DNA of 6,226 nucleotides from Candidatus Dormiibacterota bacterium (lineage in GTDB: Bacteria; Chloroflexota; Dormibacteria; Aeolococcales; Bog-877), in NCBI GenBank assembly GCA_030038765.1, contig JASHRA010000035.1, positions 1-6,226 on the forward strand, read 5' to 3'. A program made the position numbers and the translations under genes. The notes below the pieces were generated by a model, which saw nothing but the letters and a program-made list of their open reading frames with translations, did no database searches and was not told the origin of the DNA. Within the stretch, counting starts at the first letter, position 1; every line of letters starts with the position of its first letter. Below, one piece after another: positions 1 to 6,000 of this stretch.

Positions 1-267
1 GCGGCGGACCTCGGCCTGGTCGTCAGCGTGCATCCACCGGATGAGTTCATCGGCGCCTACCGCCACCTGGCCACCACCCTCGCTGAGGGTCCCACCCGCG
101 CGCTCGGGCTGGCCAAGCTGGCCCTCCGGAGGTCGGCCGAGAGCGGCCTGGAGGCGCAGCTAGACTGGGAGGCAACCTACCAGGAGGAGGCCTCCGAGAC
201 CGGGGACTTTCGGGAGGGGGTCCTGGCCTTCCGGGAGAAACGGTTGCCGCATTTCTCCGGTCACTAA
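1..267 (+). CDS. Enoyl-CoA hydratase/isomerase family protein, C-terminal fragment (5' end outside window)
   Basis: The frame is open from the first base to TAA at 265-267 and gives 88 residues of the C-terminus; the start lies upstream of the window. The visible part reads like the end of a crotonase-fold protein: a short 'GLVVSV' strand, a helix with 'LAEGPTRALGLAKLALRRS', then the typical ending 'DFREGVLAFREKRLPHFSGH', where family members usually have FxEGxxAFxEKRxPxFxG. Crotonases hydrate or isomerise acyl-CoA thioesters in the cytosol, for example in fatty-acid or aromatic-acid degradation. The catalytic acidic residues and oxyanion hole lie in the missing N-terminal part, so the exact reaction cannot be assigned. 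The GTG at 28 is an internal valine codon, not a start. The gene is unrelated in function to the glycan genes that follow. Confidence 0.9.
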   Translation, partial: AADLGLVVSVHPPDEFIGAYRHLATTLAEGPTRALGLAKLALRRSAESGLEAQLDWEATYQEEASETGDFREGVLAFREKRLPHFSGH

Positions 268-295
268 GAGAGACACGCGAGCGGACTGTCTCCGC

Positions 296-322
296 CCGGC
301 CGCCGTCTCACCGCGGCGCCGG
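296..322 (+). terminator. Candidate terminator hairpin after the enoyl-CoA hydratase gene
   Basis: Bases 296-299 (CCGG) pair with 319-322 (CCGG) and 301-305 (CGCCG) pair with 314-318 (CGGCG). This gives nine G-C pairs with one bulged C at 300 and an 8-base loop. The hairpin begins 29 bases after the stop codon and is followed at 331-337 by a modest T-rich stretch (GTTCTTT) rather than a proper T-run. A weaker 6-bp stem lies just before it (270-275 with 287-292). Position and stability suit a terminator, but GC-rich genomes form such hairpins by chance. Confidence 0.4.
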
Positions 323-396
323 ACAGAGCTGTTCTTTGGGGGCATTGGCACGCCATCGAGGACCGGAGGGCACCCGGGCCAGACAGTGACGGCGAA

Positions 397-1149
397 GTGG
401 GCGACGCGGCCGTGAGCATCGCTTCCGGGCGCGATCCGTTCACGGTGGTCGTGATGCCGGCCTTCAGGGCCGAGCACACCCTGGAGAAGACCGTCGCCTC
501 CCTCCCCCGGGACGGCATCGACCACCTGCTGCTGGTTGACGATGCATCACCGGACGGTACTGTGACGCTGGCGGTGTCCCTCGGGCTGGACGTGCGGCGC
601 CACTCCAAGAACGCCGGCTACGGGGCCAACCAGAAGACCTGCTACACCGAGGCGCTGGCCATGGGGGCCACCATCGTGGTCCTGCTCCATCCCGATTTCC
701 AGTACGACCCCGGGTCCGTCCCCGCCCTGGTCACCCCGATTCGCTCGGGGGAGGCGGACATGACTTTCGGTAGCCGCTTCGCCGCCGGCGCCGATCCCCG
801 CCGCGGGGGGATGCCGAACTACCGTTTCTACGGCAACCGGATCACGACGGTGCTGGAGAACCGGCTGCTGGGCACACGCTTCACCGAGATGCACAGCGGC
901 ATGCGAGCCTACCGGCGGGAGGTGCTGGAGGCGCTCCCCTTCACCTCCTACTCGGACGACTTCGACTTCGACACCCAGCTCTTGGTCGACGCCCACCTGC
1001 ACCGCTTCCGGATCGTCGAGGTCGCCATACCCACGCTCTACACCAAGGAGAGCTCCTCGATCAGCGTGTCGAGGTCGCTGAAGTACGTCGTGCGCAGTCT
1101 CGGGATCTGCTGGAAGGCTCGGAGGTCAGGGCGCCTCGGCACTCCCTGA
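397..1149 (+). CDS. Family 2 glycosyltransferase, polyprenyl/dolichol-phosphate sugar synthase type
   Basis: The product is 250 residues, the usual length of a soluble single-domain GT2 enzyme. The GT-A fold signals are in order: the first strand and 'MPAF' at about 17-23; the nucleotide-binding 'LLLVDDASPDGT' at 44-55; 'NAGYGANQK' at 72-80; 'LLHPDFQYDP' at 96-105, holding the acidic metal/donor-site position of this subfamily; 'GSRF' at 125-128; and 'EMHSGMRAYRREVLE' at 164-178, the acceptor-side motif. There is no transmembrane helix, so it is probably cytosolic or peripherally membrane-bound. Such enzymes transfer a sugar from a nucleotide donor to a polyprenyl phosphate or glycan acceptor; donor and acceptor are not readable here. 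The start is uncertain: GTG at 397 or the in-frame GTG at 412, both without a clear ribosome site and both upstream of the conserved domain. It stands alone, convergent to the operon at 1239-4189. Confidence 0.88.
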   Translation: MGDAAVSIASGRDPFTVVVMPAFRAEHTLEKTVASLPRDGIDHLLLVDDASPDGTVTLAVSLGLDVRRHSKNAGYGANQKTCYTEALAMGATIVVLLHPDFQYDPGSVPALVTPIRSGEADMTFGSRFAAGADPRRGGMPNYRFYGNRITTVLENRLLGTRFTEMHSGMRAYRREVLEALPFTSYSDDFDFDTQLLVDAHLHRFRIVEVAIPTLYTKESSSISVSRSLKYVVRSLGICWKARRSGRLGTP

Positions 1150-1170
1150 GCTCGCGGCCGTCCTCCGGAC

Positions 1171-1220
1171 CAGGCCCACGCGCCTGACTGACGGGATCTC
1201 GGCGTCGGAGCCCAACGCCG
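1171..1220. terminator. Convergent intergenic gap with two short hairpins; possible bidirectional terminator
   Basis: Between the two convergent stop codons (1149 and 1239) lie two perfect stems. CAGGC at 1171-1175 pairs with GCCTG at 1182-1186 (6-base loop), and CGGCGT at 1200-1205 pairs with ACGCCG at 1215-1220 (9-base loop). Neither is followed by a T-run on either strand. The location between converging genes is where a bidirectional terminator is expected, but the stems are short. Confidence 0.3.
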
Positions 1221-1238
1221 GTGGGGTGCTGGGGCAGC

Positions 1239-2264
1239 TCAGATGGTCCCCGCCTCGACCGCCTGACGGATCCAGGGGATCACCCGGTCCAGCATCTCGT
1301 CGAGTGTGGTCCTGGCCTCGAAGCCCAGGATTCGCCTCGCCTTCTCAGTCGACGGCACCCGCCGCTGGACGTCGTAGGCATAGGGCGGGTCCGTGACATA
1401 GCGAAACGGCACCTCCTCCCCACGGATCTTGCGCCAGATCTTCTCCGCCAGCTCCAGCACCGTCGTCGACTCGGCGGTGGAGAGGTTGAAGTCCTGGTTG
1501 AGCGCGTCCGCGCTCTCCATGGCCCGGACGATGCCCTGGGCCAGATCGGCGCCGTAGGTGTAGTGACGCACCTGGTTGCCCTCGCCCAGGATGTGGAGCG
1601 GGTCCTGGCCCTTCAGCACCTTCTGCACCAGATCGGGCACCACGTGGCTCATGGCCAGCTTGACGTTCCCGCTCTTGACCTCCACGTCCCCGACCGCACG
1701 CTGCTCGCCGATGCCGACGCAGTTGAAGGGGCGCACGATGGTGTAGGGGAGGCCGTACTGGTCATTGGCTGCTCGGGCGAAGTACTCGACCGCCAGCTTC
1801 TGGAACCCGTAGGAGGACCGCGGCGGCGGCATCTCCAACTCCTGCCCCTCGTGCGAGGGCCAGGCCGTGGTGCCCTCGAACACCATGGAGGAGCTGAGGT
1901 AGGTCACCTTCTCCAGCGTGCCCTCGTGGTGAGCCGCCAGTGCCGCATCGCAGGTGGCCGCGATGATGCGCTCGTTGCTGGCCAGAAGGTCATAGGCGTA
2001 GGCGTGGAAGTAGGAGATCCCGCCGATCATGGCGGCCCCGGCGATCAGGTGCTGGCAGTCCCGGAGCAACTGGCGGAGCAGCTCGGTGTCGCGCGCGTCG
2101 CCCCGCACCAGACGGTAGCCCGGGTGCCCGTCGTAGGACCGGACCACCTCCCCGTACTTGGACATGTTGTCGAGACCGACCACCTCGTGGCCACGGTCGA
2201 GCAGGGCCTCCACCACGTAGCCGCCGATGAAGCCGGCCGAGCCGGTGACCAGAACCTTCGCCAT
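1239..2264 (-). CDS. NAD-dependent sugar epimerase/dehydratase (extended short-chain dehydrogenase family)
   Basis: The product is 341 residues, the normal size of an extended SDR that works on nucleotide sugars. An N-terminal Rossmann motif 'VTGSAGFIG' lies at 6-14 (GxxGxxG), with an acidic residue after the second strand at D32, as expected for NAD. The catalytic set is visible: 'SSSMVF' at 124-129 and the YxxxK pair Y152/K156 in 'SYGFQK'. 'RPFNCVG' and 'RHYTYGADLAQGIV' are typical C-terminal substrate-domain motifs of UDP-glucose 4-epimerase, UDP-glucuronate decarboxylase/epimerase and relatives. The loop 'MIGGISYFH' at 79-87 recalls the GG-containing loop of GDP-mannose 3,5-epimerase relatives, so the substrate is open. 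The ATG at 2264-2262 follows a strong GGAGG (2280-2276) with an 11-base gap, which lies in the end of the upstream glycosyltransferase gene. It is the last gene of the three-gene unit and ends with TGA at 1241-1239. Confidence 0.9.
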   Translation of the reverse strand: MAKVLVTGSAGFIGGYVVEALLDRGHEVVGLDNMSKYGEVVRSYDGHPGYRLVRGDARDTELLRQLLRDCQHLIAGAAMIGGISYFHAYAYDLLASNERIIAATCDAALAAHHEGTLEKVTYLSSSMVFEGTTAWPSHEGQELEMPPPRSSYGFQKLAVEYFARAANDQYGLPYTIVRPFNCVGIGEQRAVGDVEVKSGNVKLAMSHVVPDLVQKVLKGQDPLHILGEGNQVRHYTYGADLAQGIVRAMESADALNQDFNLSTAESTTVLELAEKIWRKIRGEEVPFRYVTDPPYAYDVQRRVPSTEKARRILGFEARTTLDEMLDRVIPWIRQAVEAGTI

Positions 2265-2270
2265 CTGCGA

Positions 2271-2999
2271 TCAAGCCTCCGTGCGGGGCGGCCGGGGCCG
2301 CCCGGGGAGCAGGGCCACCAGATACCAGCGGAGGTACCGAGGGATCCACTGCCTCACCTTGAAGTTCGACTGCCCGACCGCCCGGTCGCGCCAGACGGTG
2401 GGAATCTCCACCACCCTGCGCCGGGCGCGTCGCGCCTTGGCCACCATCTCGATCCCCATCTCGAAGCCGGCGTCTGACTCGATGCCCACCTCGTCGATGA
2501 AGGACCTGGAATAGGCCTTGAAGGAGTTGGTCGGATCGTGGGTTCCGACCCGACCCAGGACGTACAGCGAGAGGCCGGCGGCGCGGGAGAGCGCGCCCTT
2601 GAGCCGGGGACCACCCAGCTGGCGACCGCCGGGCATGTAGCGCGATGCCGCCGCCACAGCCGCGCCACCTTTGACCAGCTCGGCGAGCCGCTCGATCTGG
2701 GCCGCGTCGTCGCTCCCGTCCGCCATGGTGACAACGACCACCGGCGAGCCCGCCTCTTGGATGCCGAACTTGATGGCGGCGGCAGGCCCCGGGCGGATGC
2801 CGTTGAGCAGGGGACGCACCCGCGGATCCCGCTCCGCGTACCGGCGTGCCGGCTCGGCCGTGGTGTCGCTGGGACGGTCGTAGACGACGAGCACTTCGCA
2901 GGGCTGTGTGATGTTGGCCAGCAACCGGTCCAAGCACCCGACGATCTCCTCGCCCTCGTTGAAGGCGGGGATCACCACCGAGAAGCGGACTGCGCTCAA
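2271..2999 (-). CDS. Family 2 glycosyltransferase
   Basis: The product is 242 residues and a single GT-A domain. Visible landmarks are 'FSVVIPAFNEGEEI' at 6-19; 'VLVVYDRPSDTT' at 36-47; 'GPAAAIKFGI' at 71-80; 'VVVVTMADGSDD' at 87-98, with D94, D97 and D98 at the place of the usual metal/donor site; 'AASRYMPGGRQLGGPRLKG' at 117-135; 'DPTNSFKAYS' at 155-164; 'GFEMGIEM' at 178-185; and 'IPTVWRDRAVGQSNFKVRQWIPRYLRWY' at 199-226. The layout resembles polyprenyl-phosphate sugar transferases without a membrane anchor. The second Asp of the common VDDxSxDxT motif is absent (Y40-D41-R42). The start is TTG at 2999-2997, which overlaps the TGA of the upstream dehydrogenase as TTGA and points to translational coupling. 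No ATG or GTG lies before the first strand, which supports TTG. Donor and acceptor are unknown; probably cytosolic and acting with its operon partners. Confidence 0.88.
   Translation of the reverse strand: MSAVRFSVVIPAFNEGEEIVGCLDRLLANITQPCEVLVVYDRPSDTTAEPARRYAERDPRVRPLLNGIRPGPAAAIKFGIQEAGSPVVVVTMADGSDDAAQIERLAELVKGGAAVAAASRYMPGGRQLGGPRLKGALSRAAGLSLYVLGRVGTHDPTNSFKAYSRSFIDEVGIESDAGFEMGIEMVAKARRARRRVVEIPTVWRDRAVGQSNFKVRQWIPRYLRWYLVALLPGRPRPPRTEA
2276..2280 (-). promoter_or_regulatory. Ribosome binding site of the epimerase/dehydratase gene
   Basis: On the minus strand GGAGG lies 11 bases before the ATG at 2264. It sits inside the last codons of the upstream glycosyltransferase gene (stop at 2273-2271). 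This supports the chosen start and suggests translation of the two genes is linked. Confidence 0.65.
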
Positions 3000-4189
3000 A
3001 CCAGACTGCCCTGGCCCCTGAGGTTGGTCAGATCGACGACGGGCAGCTCGGTCTGGATGTCACGATAGGCCTCGTGGGGAGCGCCTATCACCAGCAGGTC
3101 CGCCTCGGCCAGCACCCGCTCCAGGGGGACCAGGTCCTGGTCCTGGGTCACGTAGGGGTCGGTGCAGAGCACGCGCTGAGCCTTGAAGGCGAGGATCCGC
3201 TTGAGGCGGTAGCTGAGGCTCGACCTGATGTCGTCGGACTCTGCCTTGAACGCCATACCGAGGATGCCGACGATCAGCTTGGAGAGGTCGAAACGCTCCT
3301 CCAAGCGCGCCACCGCGTAGAGGGGCAATCCTTCGTTGATCAGCATGGCCGAGTGGCCGAGGGTGAACTGGTTGTTGTTGAAGGCGGCCAGCTGCATGGT
3401 GTCCTTCAGCAGGCAGGGGCCGGCGGCGAGACCGGCGCTGGGCAAGTCTTGGGCACGTGGGTACTTGTAGGCCAGCGCGTCGCGAATCTTCGCGTAGTCG
3501 AGGCCGAAGTCGTTCGCGATCATGAAGAGTTGGTTCGCAGTGGCGAACTTGATGTAGCGCCAAGTGTTTGTGAAGAGCTTGGCCAGTTCTGCCTCCTCTG
3601 GAAGCAGCTCGACTATGTCCTCGGTGAGGTGCCGGAAGAGGTCCGCCGCCCTGGCGCGAACCTCGGGCGTCCGACCCGACACCAACTGCGGAAGTGACGA
3701 CAACTCCACCATGGCCCTGCCCTCGGCAATTCGCTCCGGGCAGAAGGCGACGTCGATCTGGAGCCCGCACGTCGCCAAGCGCCGCTCGACCATCGCGGTA
3801 ACCCCCGGATAGAGCGTGCTCCGGAGGACCAGCAACTGGCCATCTGCGAGATGCGTGCTAAGTCTCTCGATCTCGATGGGAACGTCAAGAGCCTCGGGAT
3901 TCAGGTGCTTATCGATGGGTGTGCCGATCACAACCACGACCGCGTCCGCCGTGGACAGGATGGTCGGGTCGGAGGTCGCCACGAGCCTGCCGCTGCCCAG
4001 CACCTCCGGGAGCACGGCAGCGGCTCCCATCTCCTGGAAGGGCATGGTCCCTGCGCTGACCAACTCCACCGCGGCTTCATTGGTGTCGAAAACCGCAGTG
4101 GTGAGGCCATGATGCGCGAAGGTCAATGCCAGCGGGAGCCCGACGTGGCCGCAGCCCCCCACGACGGCGACATCAAGCGTCCTCTCCAC
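2996..4189 (-). CDS. Nucleotide-sugar dehydrogenase of the UDP-glucose/GDP-mannose dehydrogenase family
   Basis: From GTG at 4189 the product is 397 residues, close to family length. The reaction in this family is NAD-dependent two-step oxidation of the C6 hydroxyl of a nucleotide sugar to a carboxylate, giving for example UDP-glucuronate or UDP-ManNAc-uronate. An N-terminal Rossmann domain carries 'VVGGCGHVGLPLA' at 9-21 with acidic D35. 'VVVIGTPID' lies at 85-93, 'LRSTLYPGVT' at 122-131, and 'FCPERIAEG' at 149-157. The central helix 'EAELAKLFTNTWRYIKFATANQ' (199-220) holds K204 and N208. The catalytic Cys is C259 with K262-D263 in 'GPCLLKDT', and the C-terminal domain has 'GILGMAFKAESDDIRSS'. 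The frame stays open upstream to 4357, but those 56 residues look non-coding and precede the first Rossmann strand, so GTG 4189 is preferred despite lacking a strong ribosome site. It is the first gene of the unit; its TGA overlaps the next start. The substrate is undetermined. Confidence 0.9.
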   Translation of the reverse strand: MERTLDVAVVGGCGHVGLPLALTFAHHGLTTAVFDTNEAAVELVSAGTMPFQEMGAAAVLPEVLGSGRLVATSDPTILSTADAVVVVIGTPIDKHLNPEALDVPIEIERLSTHLADGQLLVLRSTLYPGVTAMVERRLATCGLQIDVAFCPERIAEGRAMVELSSLPQLVSGRTPEVRARAADLFRHLTEDIVELLPEEAELAKLFTNTWRYIKFATANQLFMIANDFGLDYAKIRDALAYKYPRAQDLPSAGLAAGPCLLKDTMQLAAFNNNQFTLGHSAMLINEGLPLYAVARLEERFDLSKLIVGILGMAFKAESDDIRSSLSYRLKRILAFKAQRVLCTDPYVTQDQDLVPLERVLAEADLLVIGAPHEAYRDIQTELPVVDLTNLRGQGSLV

Positions 4190-4413
4190 GGGCCGGATGG
4201 TATCGCATCGGCCTCGGTCCTCTCCAGTCGGATAGGCCCCCAAGCCGAGCCCCGACGGCCGACCCAGAGTCCCTGGCTCGGGACCACGTATGCGGCCCGC
4301 CTGCCTCGGCCAGCACCCTGGTGCCCTGCTCAGCTGAGACGACGAGCGGACATGCAATGGGAACGGCGCCCGCGACCGCCTTCAGGCCGAGATGGCCGGC
4401 CCGCCCCATCCGT

Positions 4414-4430
4414 GGCCGGCTACACCGGCC
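4414..4430 (-). terminator. GC hairpin downstream of the membrane-protein gene
   Basis: GGCCGG at 4414-4419 and CCGGCC at 4425-4430 form a perfect 6-bp stem around a 5-base loop. It lies about 140 bases beyond the stop of the minus-strand membrane-protein gene, with no T-run after it. It could be a terminator or simply chance in GC-rich DNA. Confidence 0.25.
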
Positions 4431-4487
4431 CCCCCGGGGAGGTCCGCGTGCCGATGAACGAGGGTCACACGTCAGCAAGGCGAAGCC

Positions 4488-4501
4488 CCGGGTTAGCCCG
4501 G
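4488..4501 (-). terminator. Tetraloop hairpin shortly after the membrane-protein gene
   Basis: CCGGG at 4488-4492 and CCCGG at 4497-4501 enclose the four bases TTAG. The stem lies about 67 bases past the stop codon at 4568 on the minus strand. The short stem and missing T-run keep this tentative, though the position suits termination of the membrane-protein transcript. Confidence 0.3.
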
Positions 4502-4567
4502 CCCCGCCAACCGGCTGCGATCAAGCCATGGCGCGTGACCCGCCGGGCCGCACCTATCCCGTCCTCC

Positions 4568-5881
4568 TCAGTGCTTGGTCAGGACGAACCCCCACCCGCT
4601 GGGGTTCTCCGAGAACCGCAGGGACGCTCCTCTCGGGGTGGAGTCGAAGCTCTGGACGAAGCGCCCGAAGTGCTGGTTCGGCATCGCGGGATAGAGCCAA
4701 TCATGGGGAACCCCATACGCGCAGAAGACCACCAGGAGCAGAACGGCTCCCGCCCTGACCCACCTGGGATGCCGAGCGGTCGCAATCGCCAAGACCGCCA
4801 CCATCCAACCCAGCATCGGGATCAGCCAGTATCTCGCCCCGCCACCATCCAAAATGGCCGGTAGCTCGTAGTCCACGACCACCAGGGATCCGATGGCGAC
4901 GACGTAACTGAAGACGAGCAGTAGTCGGATCTCTTCTCTGACTTGGCGGAGAGCAATCCACATCCCGACCACGCCACCTGCTAGGACGACCAGCATCACC
5001 GCTGGACCAAGCAGGACCTCCAGGTGTACGGCCTCGCGCGATCCGATGAGTGGAAGCAGGAAGACCCGCTCCCCGAGCACCGCAAGCGCCCTGAGACCGA
5101 GTTCGGGCGTGATGCCCTCAATGCCAATCCTCTCGGACGGACCCACCTTTACCAGCACACCGAGGGTCGCCGCCGCAGTGGCACAGAGCAGCCCAGATAT
5201 CAAGTACTGAGAGGTGGATCGTCGCCTCCACGCCACGATGATGGCAAAGGGTGCCAAGAAGACACTAAAGGGCCCCGAGAGCCCTCCGACCACGACTGCC
5301 ACCACGTCGAAGGAAGCGCCGGCCACACGAGTGGCCCTCCTGGCCACCAAGATCATCGCAAGCAGGATCGCCAGGTGCCACTGAGCGTTGGTCAGATTGG
5401 CATCAAGCTCCGCGGTGCCGGGCAGGGCCAGGTAGATAGCCGCTACCGCCAGCCGGACGCTGCGCCTCGGGATCACGTCCGCGAGACGGTCAGACGCGAG
5501 GAAGCCGACTGGAAGCACTTGGATGGCGATGGCCACCCAGGCGAAGAGCGCGGGCGCCACGGCCAGAGGAAAGGCCAGTGAGATCGAGGCAACCAGCCGT
5601 GGAAGTACCTGAAGGTAGCCCGCGTAGGGCCACAGGAGGGTATCCAGTGCTCCGGAGTTGTACGCCTGGGAATACCAGAGTCCATCCTCAGCAAAGAACT
5701 GGGGATTGGTCACCGCGTCGGGCCGACGTGAGATCACTACCGCTGCCGCTACCAGCATCAGCCCGAGAACGAACAGAGGGCCTCCGGGCACACGGTGGCT
5801 CAGCCGCGCCCGTGCTGACGGCCAATCTCGCCATCGGGCCAGCCCGTCTACCCTCCCTGGTTGCACTGTCTCAGGGCGCAT
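4568..5881 (-). CDS. Polytopic membrane protein of unknown function, GT-C-like
   Basis: From ATG at 5881 the product is 437 residues with a charged cytosolic N-terminus and about 10-11 hydrophobic segments: near 35-51, 96-130 (two), 143-155, 168-180, 191-215, 220-242, 265-280, 290-315, 325-345, 355-375 and 380-400. After the first helix comes 'NPQFFAEDGLWYSQAYNSG' (59-77), with an acidic pair E65-D66 in the first external loop, then 'YAGYLQVLPRL' (86-96), 'NLTNAQWHLA' (162-171) and 'GLSGPFS' (200-206). I recognise this set from a widespread family of uncharacterised bacterial membrane proteins. An acidic first loop on a multi-helix scaffold is the hallmark of GT-C glycosyltransferases, which use lipid-linked sugars outside the membrane; that role is inference. 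The C-terminus 'ENPSGWGFVLTK' would be a short external tail. ATG 5881 is preferred over the in-frame GTG at 5908 because GAGGG lies 10 bases before it. It is a single gene on the same strand as the glycan unit. Confidence 0.8.
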   Translation of the reverse strand: MRPETVQPGRVDGLARWRDWPSARARLSHRVPGGPLFVLGLMLVAAAVVISRRPDAVTNPQFFAEDGLWYSQAYNSGALDTLLWPYAGYLQVLPRLVASISLAFPLAVAPALFAWVAIAIQVLPVGFLASDRLADVIPRRSVRLAVAAIYLALPGTAELDANLTNAQWHLAILLAMILVARRATRVAGASFDVVAVVVGGLSGPFSVFLAPFAIIVAWRRRSTSQYLISGLLCATAAATLGVLVKVGPSERIGIEGITPELGLRALAVLGERVFLLPLIGSREAVHLEVLLGPAVMLVVLAGGVVGMWIALRQVREEIRLLLVFSYVVAIGSLVVVDYELPAILDGGGARYWLIPMLGWMVAVLAIATARHPRWVRAGAVLLLVVFCAYGVPHDWLYPAMPNQHFGRFVQSFDSTPRGASLRFSENPSGWGFVLTKH

Positions 5882-5890
5882 CGCGGACCA

Positions 5891-5895
5891 CCCTC
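5891..5895 (-). promoter_or_regulatory. Ribosome binding site deciding the membrane-protein start
   Basis: On the minus strand GAGGG at 5895-5891 precedes the ATG at 5881 by nine to ten bases, a normal spacing. The alternative GTG at 5908 has only a weak GGTGG close to it. This is why the shorter protein is preferred. Confidence 0.45.
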
Positions 5896-5985
5896 GATGC
5901 CGAGTCACGATCCACCGCGGAGCTGTACGTCGCGCCCACGCGGGATGACCGTCGCCGCCTAGTCAACACGCTGGCTGCGGTGTGT

Positions 5986-6000
5986 TCCAGACGGTCTGGA
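5986..6000. promoter_or_regulatory. Perfect 15-base palindrome, candidate operator
   Basis: TCCAGAC at 5986-5992 and GTCTGGA at 5994-6000 are exact inverted copies around one central G. Size and symmetry suit a dimeric repressor, such as a TetR-type protein. It lies about 105 bases before the membrane-protein start and 20 bases before a TTGACT on the same strand. No regulator gene is in the window, so the binding protein is unknown. Confidence 0.35.

Larger units (their letters stand above)
4190..4567. other. 378-base intergenic region with GC-rich hairpins; no supported gene
   Basis: This gap lies after the membrane-protein stop and before the dehydrogenase start, both on the minus strand. 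All frames through it read as low-complexity Arg/Pro/Gly-rich translations without family motifs. It holds two clean GC stems (4414-4430 and 4488-4501), a 10-base palindrome CTCAGCTGAG at 4329-4338 and a GCACC/GGTGC repeat at 4313-4324. A promoter for the three-gene unit should lie here, but I see no convincing -35/-10 pair. Confidence 0.5.

Noticed and set aside
1221..2477. Long plus-strand open frame of 418 codons opposite the epimerase gene
   Set aside because: It is antisense to a clear SDR gene, its translation is rich in His/Val/Arg/Leu with no family motif, and such mirror frames are common in GC-rich DNA.
1990..2937. Minus-strand open frame of 315 codons across the second glycosyltransferase and epimerase
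   Set aside because: It is an Arg/Gly/Ala/Pro-rich out-of-frame reading of two well-supported genes.
4190..4357. N-terminal extension of the dehydrogenase to 4357
   Set aside because: The extra 56 residues have no similarity to the family and precede the first Rossmann strand, which normally lies within the first ten residues; GTG 4189 gives the expected length.
3851..4864. Plus-strand open frames over the 4190-4567 gap (3851-4864 and 4126-4758)
   Set aside because: They run antisense through the dehydrogenase and/or membrane-protein genes, with Arg/Pro-rich translations lacking motifs.
5961..5966. TTGACT on the minus strand as a promoter -35 box
   Set aside because: No TANNNT-like -10 box occurs 16-19 bases downstream.
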